The position numbers were made by a program, and so were the translations under genes. Positions 1 to 7,674 of a DNA stretch of 22,642 bases are shown here, piece by piece. Numbering within the stretch: the first letter of the stretch is position 1; every line of letters starts with the position of its first letter. Below the pieces are notes generated by a model, which did not search any database, was not told the origin of the DNA, and saw only the letters and a list, made by a program, of their open reading frames with translations. The stretch is from a virus. The stretch spans positions 1 through 22,642 of the IMG/VR virus record IMGVR_UViG_3300012920_000301. One strand, written 5' to 3'.

Positions 1-1
1 G

Positions 2-697
2 ACTGTTGCCTCTTCATTCAATGAAAACACTGAGCAAATCGAAACTCAAACCAAGTCATCAGACCTCATTTCTTTGGAAAGAACTTTTGTTAGTGAGACA
101 GCGACTAATTTTTTAAATTATCTAAATTCAAAGAATATAACATTTAGAGTTTTTCTTGAGGAAAAAGTATATCTTGAAAATTTCACTGACGATAAGGGGA
201 ATCGTGGTAGTTACCCCAAAGGCACTACAGCAAGAACTCATTTCGTGGAGATGATTACACCCGGATATGTGCGACATGGAAATGCAACGCCTATGACAAA
301 CGCACAAATTAAAAATGCCCATCCTGAATTGACTGATGAAAAAATAAACACCATGCGAACCGCGTTTGAGTCTAATAAAAACATTAGACCATTCCCACTT
401 CCATTGGAGTCAAATACAAGTCTTTCTGAAAGCGATGTGCAACGGGCTATGCCTATTATCAATCAAATTTACTCAGACACGGCTAAAAAATCTCCACTAC
501 AAATTAGAGAAAATTCTGGCACAAATCCAGTGCCTTCTTACAACTCACCCGTTTCACGGTCAAAGGCATCAGTTCCATTTGTTTCACCGATTCAACCATC
601 AAGTGCAAATCCCGGTGACCTGTGGTACAATATAAAATTGGCTAAGATGTTTATCTTCATCAAGCAAAATTCACAAACATACTGGGTGGAATTGTGA
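2..697 (+). CDS. Partial virion protein of unknown family (3' end of gene; possible spike/hub component)
   Basis: The reading frame is open from base 2 with no start or stop upstream, so this is the C-terminal 231 residues of a longer protein cut by the window edge. The TTG at 74 is inside the frame and is not taken as the start. No family is recognised. The visible part is hydrophilic; a Pro/Ser-rich stretch precedes a C-terminal segment with the pattern PGDLWYN...YWVEL, a motif type I associate with phage tail and fibre proteins. The stop codon TGA (695-697) shares its last base with the ATG of the PAAR gene, indicating translational coupling. A gene directly before a PAAR tip gene is often the spike or hub (gp5 in T4), so that role is inferred from position only. 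I see no octapeptide beta-helix repeat of the T4 gp5 type. Coding is near certain; function is open. Confidence 0.8.
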   Translation, partial: TVASSFNENTEQIETQTKSSDLISLERTFVSETATNFLNYLNSKNITFRVFLEEKVYLENFTDDKGNRGSYPKGTTARTHFVEMITPGYVRHGNATPMTNAQIKNAHPELTDEKINTMRTAFESNKNIRPFPLPLESNTSLSESDVQRAMPIINQIYSDTAKKSPLQIRENSGTNPVPSYNSPVSRSKASVPFVSPIQPSSANPGDLWYNIKLAKMFIFIKQNSQTYWVEL

Positions 698-975
698 TGG
701 CAGTTTTAGGTGCGGCGAGAGAGGGTGATACGGTCGCAGGTGGTTCCATTTATGCCACTCGCGGAAAAAATGTTTATGTGAACGGAATTCCTGTCGCCAC
801 GGAAAACAGCATGGTCACACCTCATCCCAAAGACCATCCATCTGTGCCGATTGTAAGTGCGTCGAAAACAGTTTATACAAGTAATGGTCTTTTCGGTATA
901 GCCAGAGAAACAGATGTCGCTGCTTGTGGACACTCCATCAGCACCGCATCATCAACAGTAAAGGTAGGTAACTGA
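697..975 (+). CDS. PAAR-motif baseplate spike tip protein (T4 gp5.4-like)
   Basis: This 92-residue protein is predicted to form the conical tip that sharpens the central spike of the contractile tail. It contains two PAAR-type half repeats: AAREGD at residues 6-11 and IARETDVAACGH at 68-79. Three histidines and one cysteine (H43, H47, C77, H79) match the zinc-binding set known for PAAR tips. Length is typical of a stand-alone PAAR protein. The ATG at 697 is preferred over the GTG at 694 because it overlaps the upstream stop in a TGATG arrangement, with a purine-rich GGGTGGA at 684-690 as ribosome binding site. Its own stop overlaps the next gene's ATG in the same way. Family is confident; attachment to a gp5-like spike is inferred from family knowledge. 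Confidence 0.92.
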   Translation: MAVLGAAREGDTVAGGSIYATRGKNVYVNGIPVATENSMVTPHPKDHPSVPIVSASKTVYTSNGLFGIARETDVAACGHSISTASSTVKVGN

Positions 976-2942
976 TGGGATTTTGTTTCGACGATATAGC
1001 ACCAACGACAATTGGAGGACCATGTGGATTTTTGTACCCTACCTTGCAAAGAAACTTCTTTGAAAATCCAAATGCGTTAGGTACAGACTTAGATGTTGCA
1101 CTCGGTGTTAATAAAGTTGTTTACTTTAGTAACTTTTTCTTTGATGATGAACCCGCCGCAGGTGTGCCAACATCATATGAGGATTGGGTTACTAAAGAAC
1201 GCTCAGAAGTAAAGTCTAGACTACAGACATTCATTAATCAATACTTTCCAGTTGGCTCAGAAAAAAGAAGTATTCTGGATGACACATCAACAGTAATTAT
1301 TTGTGACATTGAGCCGCTTTTAAATAATATTCCAGACTTAACATCTTTTTATCAGGGTGGTGATTCACCCCCAAATGTTCAACAGTATTTTTTGGGTGAC
1401 TTGTATGAGATTTTAGGATTTTCTAGCACTGATGAGGAATACACACAAGTTACTAGATTCCTTGATGGTTTTCTTACAAGACTTGACGCTCTATCCGAAT
1501 TATTTCCAGACAAAGACGCAGATGGAAATATTGGAATTTACTTTGGACTGAGAGGTTTACAAGAAAAAGTGAATGGTGTTCCAGTTAGTGAGGCAGCAGA
1601 CTACTCAAAAGAAAAGGCAGGATTTGAAAAAATTCTAGGGGCAATTCTTGACGACCCTTTTAGTCCATTAACGCAAACTCAAAGGTTTAAATACAGAAAA
1701 CTATTTCAATCATACCCCAAGCAAATTGTTCGTTTTATTGTAAATAGTGATTTGACACCTGAACGTCAACTGTTTGACCAAGTTATCAACGCTGTTGATT
1801 TTCAGAATATTTCATATACAAACTCAAGGGTATCCGGTAAGTTCTCTGACCACTCAGAATTGATTGCTCACGTTTCAGTTGGATTCAATAACACTGGCGG
1901 TGGCTCAACTAATATTACAGAAGAGCAACTTGGACTAATTGTAAATGGTTTATGTCAACAGGTCCGGGGTGAGCAAGATAAAAAAATCTTCCAAACCGTC
2001 TTATGGTCATCCCCGGCATTTGAGCCTTTATTTTATCCACAAAACGGAGTTATCAGTGATTCTTCCATACCTTCCGGTGCAGGCACAAATCCAACCGGAG
2101 GTTATAATGGTGGTGGTTTATTCAATCTTGAATTGTTTAACACCACCGGATGTGAATTGCCGCCATTGCCGCTGCCTGCTGATGTTCTTGAATTGCTAGA
2201 GGCTATCGCAACCGGAGAGTTATTTAGAAATCCACTCGAAGGATTAGTTAATGCTGCCTTGGGGGCTATTGGTGATGTGGTCGATTCTGTGGTTGATGCG
2301 ATACCAAGCCCAGAACTTCCGGGGCGACCGGGAGAGGACGTATTAAGTTCCTTGCAAAGTGTCACCGACAGTGCGCAACAAATTACGAATGAATTCAACG
2401 ACCACTGTGCTAGGCTTAGTGGTGTAAGCAATTATCGTGAAGGGTTTGAACCCGGAGGTGGTGTGGGTGACTTGCCCGGTCTTGCTGGTCTTCAAGCAAT
2501 CGCCCAACAATACAATCAAATCAAAAATGTTTTTGAAAACGATGCCCTTGAGCAAGCCCTCATTGACCAGTATTCTCCTTTTTTCAGCAGCATCCTTGGT
2601 CCGGGTGACCAACTATACGAATCATTCAACTCCTTGATTGATGGCGACTTGAAAAACTTCTTGCTACAATTCCCCGTCACTGACGGTAGACTAGATTTAA
2701 GTCAGGCAACCGTAGAGCAACTCACTCAGTTTATTCAACTTGCGGATAGTATTGACAATTTGGTAAGAGACATCCAATTCCTCATAGACTCTGACAATGC
2801 GACGTATTTTGCGGCTGCTGACTATCTCGCCAAAAAGGCACTAGGCTTCTCAGTTCTCACCATGATGGAAGACCCGTGTTTTAGTCAAAAACTTCTTGGA
2901 CAAATTGCCAAACCAGACCTCAAAGGACTGCTAAACCTCTAA
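975..2942 (+). CDS. Unrecognised 655-residue protein, probable baseplate/tail structural protein
   Basis: I do not recognise this family. The start ATG overlaps the PAAR stop (TGATG) and has GGTAGG at 963-968 as ribosome binding site. The N-terminal half (about residues 1-370) is mixed alpha/beta and acidic. A Gly/Asn/Pro-rich linker lies at about 370-400. The C-terminal half looks largely helical, with a Pro-rich hinge (PELPGRPGED) and an Asp-His-Cys triplet at 476-478 followed by a Gly-rich turn. There is no signal peptide, convincing membrane helix or recognised enzyme motif. Its place between the spike tip and gp25 argues for a role in the hub or the hub-wedge interface. A protein of unknown function at this place is, as far as I recall, common in marine T4-like phages. 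Alternatives include a tail-assembly chaperone. Coding is certain; the role is inference. Confidence 0.85.
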   Translation: MGFCFDDIAPTTIGGPCGFLYPTLQRNFFENPNALGTDLDVALGVNKVVYFSNFFFDDEPAAGVPTSYEDWVTKERSEVKSRLQTFINQYFPVGSEKRSILDDTSTVIICDIEPLLNNIPDLTSFYQGGDSPPNVQQYFLGDLYEILGFSSTDEEYTQVTRFLDGFLTRLDALSELFPDKDADGNIGIYFGLRGLQEKVNGVPVSEAADYSKEKAGFEKILGAILDDPFSPLTQTQRFKYRKLFQSYPKQIVRFIVNSDLTPERQLFDQVINAVDFQNISYTNSRVSGKFSDHSELIAHVSVGFNNTGGGSTNITEEQLGLIVNGLCQQVRGEQDKKIFQTVLWSSPAFEPLFYPQNGVISDSSIPSGAGTNPTGGYNGGGLFNLELFNTTGCELPPLPLPADVLELLEAIATGELFRNPLEGLVNAALGAIGDVVDSVVDAIPSPELPGRPGEDVLSSLQSVTDSAQQITNEFNDHCARLSGVSNYREGFEPGGGVGDLPGLAGLQAIAQQYNQIKNVFENDALEQALIDQYSPFFSSILGPGDQLYESFNSLIDGDLKNFLLQFPVTDGRLDLSQATVEQLTQFIQLADSIDNLVRDIQFLIDSDNATYFAAADYLAKKALGFSVLTMMEDPCFSQKLLGQIAKPDLKGLLNL

Positions 2943-2950
2943 TTATTTCA

Positions 2951-2962
2951 TATAGATAAAGT
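2951..2962 (+). promoter_or_regulatory. Late-promoter-like element at the gp25 start
   Basis: TATAGATA (2951-2958) matches the T4 late promoter consensus TATAAATA at 7 of 8 positions. With T4 spacing, transcription would begin around 2964, at the gp25 start codon itself. The 11 bases 2952-2962 match elements before the gp8-like and fibre genes. No clear Shine-Dalgarno sequence is visible before this ATG. The element could instead be an AT-rich translation-initiation spacer. Confidence 0.4.
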
Positions 2963-3343
2963 ATGAGCAGATTTTCAGACATAGACCTAAATTTTGAAAA
3001 GAACCCGTTTACAAACGACGTAAATGTTCTGACAAATACTGACGGTATCAAGCGGTCTGTCAGAAATCTTGTTCTTTATAATTTCTTTGAAAAACCATTC
3101 AAGCCCAGATTTGGCGGAAATACAAAAGCCAAACTTTTTGAAAATGCAAACGCCTTGACTGCCATTGATGTCCAAGAGCAAATTGAAAATGTGATAAACG
3201 AGTCTGAGCCACGGGTGTCTCTAAATGATGTTATTGTAATCCCAAATATTGACCAGAATGGTTTTAACGTCAGCATAAACTTCACACCCATCAACACCGT
3301 TCAGCCGGTCATTCTACAGTTCGCACTTGAAAGGGCAAGATAA
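2963..3343 (+). CDS. 25: Baseplate wedge subunit gp25
   Basis: This 126-residue protein belongs to the gp25/GpW lysozyme-like wedge family, close in length to T4 gp25 (132). gp25 sits in the inner baseplate next to gp6 and helps couple sheath contraction to baseplate rearrangement. Diagnostic features are the N-terminal DIDLNFEKNPFTND segment (residues 7-20), a conserved NTDGIKRSVRNLVL helix, the FKPRFG motif in the first half, and a C-terminal beta strand ending near the last residues. It starts 20 bases after the preceding gene. The ATG at 2963 lacks an obvious Shine-Dalgarno sequence but aligns with the expected family N-terminus. The stop TAA shares a base with the gp6 ATG, so the two are probably translated together, as suits partners that meet in the wedge. 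Confidence 0.94.
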   Translation: MSRFSDIDLNFEKNPFTNDVNVLTNTDGIKRSVRNLVLYNFFEKPFKPRFGGNTKAKLFENANALTAIDVQEQIENVINESEPRVSLNDVIVIPNIDQNGFNVSINFTPINTVQPVILQFALERAR

Positions 3344-5382
3344 TGGCTATTAGCAGAAAAAACTTAAGTGTAAATGCCTTAGATTTTGACACTATCAAAA
3401 GTAATATTAAAGTATTTCTTAGAGAACAAGACACCTTCAAAGATTATGATTTTGATGGCTCAGGGTTAACTGTTCTTCTTGATATTTTATCATACTTCAC
3501 ACACTACCAAGGCATTTACAACAACCTTACAGCGAACGAACTTTTCTTGGATTCAGCGGTAAAGCGTTCGTCATTGGTTTCCCATGCTAAGTCACTTGGC
3601 TACACTCCAAGGTCAGTCACCGCCCCAGTGGCAACAGTTAACATTAATTTTTCAGTTGCCCCTACAGGATTTATTTTAAATCGAGGTAGGACTTTTAGAG
3701 CGACCGTCAACGGCAAGACATATAATTTTACAAATCTCGTAGACTACACGGTGACACCGGATGACACTGTTAACGGAGGCTTTGTCAACGATGTTGAAAT
3801 TCGTCAGGGTGTGTTGAGAAGTAAGTCTTTTATTGTTCCGTCGAACAATCAAAAAGACCAAAAATTTACTCTTCCAGACTCGAATGTTGATACAAAAACA
3901 ATCAAGGTTCAAGTCCTTGCTTCATCTACAGACAACTCAGGTGTTGAGGATGTCTGGGACATCGGAACAGATTACAATTTAATTACCGCATCTACAAATG
4001 CCTATTTTATTCAAGAAGATTTTGATGGCACATTTAGTATTTACTTTGGTGATGGAGTGGTTGGTAGAAAACTTAAGGCAGGAAACATTGTCTCTGTCTC
4101 TTATCTGAAAACTGATGGTGCTTTTACAAACGGCATCGGAAAAAACGATTCCGAGACAAACAGAACCTTTACTCTAAACACAAACTCTACGGTGACCACC
4201 GTAAGTCCTGCTGCCGGTGGGGGTGCAAAAGAAAGCATTACGAGCATTCGATACAACGCACCAAAATCATACGCCTCACAAAACAGAGCAATCACAACAA
4301 ATGATTTTGAGTCTTTGATTTCTAGTAATTTTTCTGGATTCAAATCTGTGTACGTCTTTGGTGGAGAAAACGCAGACCCCCCACAGTTTGGTAAAGTTCT
4401 CGTCGCTTTGAACCCAAACACAAATACAACAATTCCATCGAGTCTTAAGAAAGATATCGAGGCTTTCCTTAGAACGAAATGTTCTGTGGCGGTTACTCCT
4501 GATGTGATTGACCCAGTTCAAATGTTCTTTAGATATGCGGCAAATGTTGTGTATGACCCATCACAAACAACTTTGACAACTGCTAAAATTCAAAGTCTTG
4601 TGAGAGCAAAAATTTCAGAATATTTTGATAGTAACACAATCAACTTTTTCTCTGTGGTATCCCTAAGTAGAATGATTAAAGATGTTCTTGAGTCTTTGGT
4701 GGAGGTTGAGTCCGTTTCTTTGATTCCGTATCTTGAACAAAGATTTGAACCAAATCCAAATACACCAACTGGATATCAGTTGAAGTTTCAAAATCCAATC
4801 TTCCATCCACATGAGGGTCACTCCCCCGTGGTGTCAAGCAACTCTTTTGGATACGTTGACACAGACGGGTTGACAAAACAAGTTTTTGTTGATGATGATG
4901 GTAGAGGTAGACTTAGAGTTTATGAACTTGAGGGTGGTAATCGAAATTACTTAAATAGAAATTTTGGTTCTATTCTCTATGATAGTGGTATTCTTACTAT
5001 CAACACAAATGTTCTTAGTGTTTTCAATGCAGAAAATATTAGAATTAGAGTTGAAGTTGGCGCACAGCGTCTTGTCTCAAACCAAAATCATATCTTGACA
5101 CAAGATATTTCTGACTCCGGTAGAGCGACAGTAAATCTTTTCCTCGATGACAGACCTGATAGAAGAGTTGTTACTTCAACCGCCACAGAAAACGCTTATG
5201 TTGGAACCTCATCAATTTCATCCGTGTTAAATAATCAAATTGTTGCTGAACAAACACAAACACAATCACAGGGTGGTGGTGCAAGCGATATTCTCGTGCC
5301 ATTTAATCCTCTAACTGACCCACTTCAAATTCCTGTGACTTCGCCAACTAGTGGCTTCTACGAATCTGGTGGTGGTTACTAA
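3343..5382 (+). CDS. 6: Baseplate wedge subunit gp6 (baseplate J-like)
   Basis: This 679-residue protein is the gp6 wedge protein (T4 gp6, 660 residues), of the baseplate J-like superfamily. It forms the inner iris of the baseplate. The N-terminal region carries the strongly conserved stretch DYDFDGSGLTVLLDILSY at about residues 31-48, then ANELFLDSAVKRSSLVSHAK, and GYTPRS at 86-91. A central beta-rich domain includes the YFGDGVVG turn typical of baseplate J proteins. The C-terminal 60 residues are Gln/Ser/Gly-rich and look flexible. The ATG overlaps the gp25 stop and is preceded by GAAAGGG at 3329-3335. The stop overlaps the next ATG, giving an unbroken gp25-gp6-gp7-like set. Assignment is firm from motif order, length and synteny. 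Confidence 0.95.
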   Translation: MAISRKNLSVNALDFDTIKSNIKVFLREQDTFKDYDFDGSGLTVLLDILSYFTHYQGIYNNLTANELFLDSAVKRSSLVSHAKSLGYTPRSVTAPVATVNINFSVAPTGFILNRGRTFRATVNGKTYNFTNLVDYTVTPDDTVNGGFVNDVEIRQGVLRSKSFIVPSNNQKDQKFTLPDSNVDTKTIKVQVLASSTDNSGVEDVWDIGTDYNLITASTNAYFIQEDFDGTFSIYFGDGVVGRKLKAGNIVSVSYLKTDGAFTNGIGKNDSETNRTFTLNTNSTVTTVSPAAGGGAKESITSIRYNAPKSYASQNRAITTNDFESLISSNFSGFKSVYVFGGENADPPQFGKVLVALNPNTNTTIPSSLKKDIEAFLRTKCSVAVTPDVIDPVQMFFRYAANVVYDPSQTTLTTAKIQSLVRAKISEYFDSNTINFFSVVSLSRMIKDVLESLVEVESVSLIPYLEQRFEPNPNTPTGYQLKFQNPIFHPHEGHSPVVSSNSFGYVDTDGLTKQVFVDDDGRGRLRVYELEGGNRNYLNRNFGSILYDSGILTINTNVLSVFNAENIRIRVEVGAQRLVSNQNHILTQDISDSGRATVNLFLDDRPDRRVVTSTATENAYVGTSSISSVLNNQIVAEQTQTQSQGGGASDILVPFNPLTDPLQIPVTSPTSGFYESGGGY

Positions 5383-7658
5383 TGCCTGATGGTGGTTCAC
5401 TGCTTTTACCTCTTCGCGTTTTTGTTGAAGACCCATTTCCGTCAACACTTCCACAAAGTATTGACCAAAGGTTTTCTACAAAATTATCCGAACTCTTACC
5501 AGATTTTGTAGTTGAGGACCACCCAACTTTTGTCGCTTTCGTAAAGGCATATCTTGAGTGGACAGAGCAATTTGGTAATCCCAGAGCCGAAGCGGTTCGT
5601 GTCGCAAGTTATTATGATTTGGACAATACAATTGATTCATTTTTATTATACTTCAAAAGCACATATCTCTATGATTTTCCAGAGAGTCTTGCGAGTAATG
5701 TTGATGAAAGAGGCTTGATTAAAAATATTAAAAATTACTATGGTGCAAAGGGTAGTGAGCGTTCATTGGAGTTGCTTTTTCGTGTTTTGTACGACACAAA
5801 GGTATCTGTAGAGTATCCCAGAGAACAGGTGATTCGATTATCAGAGTCAGACTACTCAATCCGAAACGGGATTAAAATTACTAGAACAAACGGAAGACAA
5901 CTTACCTTTTACAAAGGTGGACAAGTGACACAACTTGACCCGTTGAACTCCACAACGATTTTGGGCAAAGCGGATATTGATGAAATTACTCTTCACAATC
6001 AAGAGGCTATTGACTACTGCCTAGTGACAGTTAAAAATGTCTCAGGTCAGTTCAAGCCAAATCAAGATGTAATTTTGTCTACCAACGCACGCCAAAATTT
6101 GACTGAAAGAGTTTTTGATACAATCAAAGAAGTTAATGTAAAAACAATTGGGGGCATTACACAAGACGGTCTTGGTTACAATGTTGATGACAAAATTATT
6201 GTTAAAGACCCCCAAAATAAAATTATTGGCTCTACTAGAATTCGCTCTGTGAGTGGCACGGGTCAGGTCACAGGTATTGATACCTTTAGAAGTGGCAGAA
6301 TTTTTAATCCGGCGACTGACTATGTTGTTGACGTTCAGACGGCTGGTGGCTCTGGTGCGCAATTTGACATTTTTGGTGGCAAGGCAATTTCGGAACTTGG
6401 TCGTTTGTATGAAACCGAACGCTCACTCATCTCATCTAGTTCAAGAATTCAAAACAACTTTTCATTCCAAGAGTTTTCTTATAGAATCAAAAGTAGTGTC
6501 GGTCTAAAAGATTACGCAAATATCATCAAAAAGGTTTTTCATCCTGCTGGCTCCATGCTTCTGGGTGCGTTTGAATTTAATGAAAACACTTCAATGATTG
6601 GTATGACTTTTTCCTCAAGTGCTGCTGATATCAGACCAAGGCTCATTCCTAGAATTGGTAATTATGCTCCGTATACAATTGGTGAAACCGCTGACCTTCG
6701 TGGGGACACATACGGCAACGACTTCTTAGGCTATACCTTTGGTGATTTTTATCCACTTGGTTTTGACGGTCTGACTGCGGCAACGGGAGCAAATTTTGAC
6801 CCTGCAACTGGGGCTGCAATAACACACGACGCATTCAGACCATTTGATATTCCAGAGTTGCCGCGAGTGCAACTTGGTAGTGGGTATTATGACAGTCCAA
6901 GGTCACCCCTCTACATTTATAATGGTTTTGAGGGACAGATTCTTGCAGGCTATACACTCTCGACTCGTCCCCAAACAGTTATGACCACTTCGGATGGCTC
7001 AACTTATGAATTTTATAACGTCTTTAGACATCCAAAATCTTTGTTTAATATCACATCGGAAACTCAGGCAGCATCTAGAAACTCAAACTTTAGATTTGTT
7101 CCGGGTCACGCTGGGGCATCTGGGGCTTCGGCAATCAAAAGGTCTTTCAACAAAGTTGAAATCTTTGGTGTGGATTTGAAGGGTACTTTCAGTGCAAATG
7201 ATATTTTTGAGCAACAAATACCTTTTTACGGAACCGTTAGAGGTAAGTTAACTAAAGACTTTGATACTGTTCAAGCCAGTACGGTTCCGGGCGGTCCTAA
7301 ATTCATGTCAAAAAAAGTTAGTGAATTTGATTCTTCAAGCACAAACACTGATTTGATTTCTGATTTTGATAATACTGAAAAAACACTCACAACACCGGGT
7401 TCTAATGTTGCCCGATTTACTTTTATCATGGAAAACGGAAACTTTACAAATCAGGAATATAAAGGGAGACAGATTCCAATTGTCAAGAAAGATGGTAGTG
7501 CATCATTCTTACTTGGTTTGGGGGACGGAACTGGCACGGTTGTAAAACTAGAAAGCACGCAGGGCGATACTGGCAATTTACAATTCGGCGACGTAAGAAT
7601 TGGCGATTTCTTTGATAATCTCTTTACTCCTACTCCCGGTGTCGATACAGCAAACTAA
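5382..7658 (+). CDS. Baseplate wedge protein, gp7-like
   Basis: This 758-residue protein resembles the C-terminal core of T4 gp7, the wedge initiator that binds gp10, gp8 and gp6. From my recollection of T4 gp7, three landmarks align: a helical segment with a run of residues before YYGAKGSERS (119-128), the adjoining LLFRVLYDTKVSVE strand region, and a later helix ending in FHPAGS at about 386-391, comparable to FVHPVGF in gp7. T4 gp7 is 1032 residues; the large N-terminal beta-propeller-like part is absent here, while about 350 residues of Gly/Ser/Phe-rich sequence follow the core. A GxGY beta module (GLGY at 263-266) lies between the landmarks. Position between gp6 and gp8 fits gp7. The start overlaps the gp6 stop. 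It could be annotated only as a virion structural protein in relatives; coding is certain. Confidence 0.75.
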   Translation: MPDGGSLLLPLRVFVEDPFPSTLPQSIDQRFSTKLSELLPDFVVEDHPTFVAFVKAYLEWTEQFGNPRAEAVRVASYYDLDNTIDSFLLYFKSTYLYDFPESLASNVDERGLIKNIKNYYGAKGSERSLELLFRVLYDTKVSVEYPREQVIRLSESDYSIRNGIKITRTNGRQLTFYKGGQVTQLDPLNSTTILGKADIDEITLHNQEAIDYCLVTVKNVSGQFKPNQDVILSTNARQNLTERVFDTIKEVNVKTIGGITQDGLGYNVDDKIIVKDPQNKIIGSTRIRSVSGTGQVTGIDTFRSGRIFNPATDYVVDVQTAGGSGAQFDIFGGKAISELGRLYETERSLISSSSRIQNNFSFQEFSYRIKSSVGLKDYANIIKKVFHPAGSMLLGAFEFNENTSMIGMTFSSSAADIRPRLIPRIGNYAPYTIGETADLRGDTYGNDFLGYTFGDFYPLGFDGLTAATGANFDPATGAAITHDAFRPFDIPELPRVQLGSGYYDSPRSPLYIYNGFEGQILAGYTLSTRPQTVMTTSDGSTYEFYNVFRHPKSLFNITSETQAASRNSNFRFVPGHAGASGASAIKRSFNKVEIFGVDLKGTFSANDIFEQQIPFYGTVRGKLTKDFDTVQASTVPGGPKFMSKKVSEFDSSSTNTDLISDFDNTEKTLTTPGSNVARFTFIMENGNFTNQEYKGRQIPIVKKDGSASFLLGLGDGTGTVVKLESTQGDTGNLQFGDVRIGDFFDNLFTPTPGVDTAN

Positions 7659-7665
7659 ATAGAGT
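7655..7665 (+). promoter_or_regulatory. Late-promoter-like CTAAATA element before the gp8-like gene
   Basis: CTAAATA (7655-7661) lies across the stop codon of the gp7-like gene, and the 11 bases CTAAATAGAGT differ from the element at 15179-15189 by one base. With T4 late spacing, transcription would start near 7667, close to or inside the ribosome binding site GAGGA (7666-7670). A role as late promoter is inferred from resemblance to TATAAATA; an accidental match in an AT-rich junction is possible. Confidence 0.4.
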
Positions 7666-7674
7666 GAGGATAAT

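Noticed and set aside
74-76. TTG as start of the first gene
   Set aside because: The frame is open to base 2 with no stop, so the codon is more likely internal to a gene truncated by the window edge.
694-696. GTG as start of the PAAR gene
   Set aside because: The ATG immediately following overlaps the upstream stop in the same TGATG arrangement seen at 973-977 and matches the expected PAAR N-terminus.
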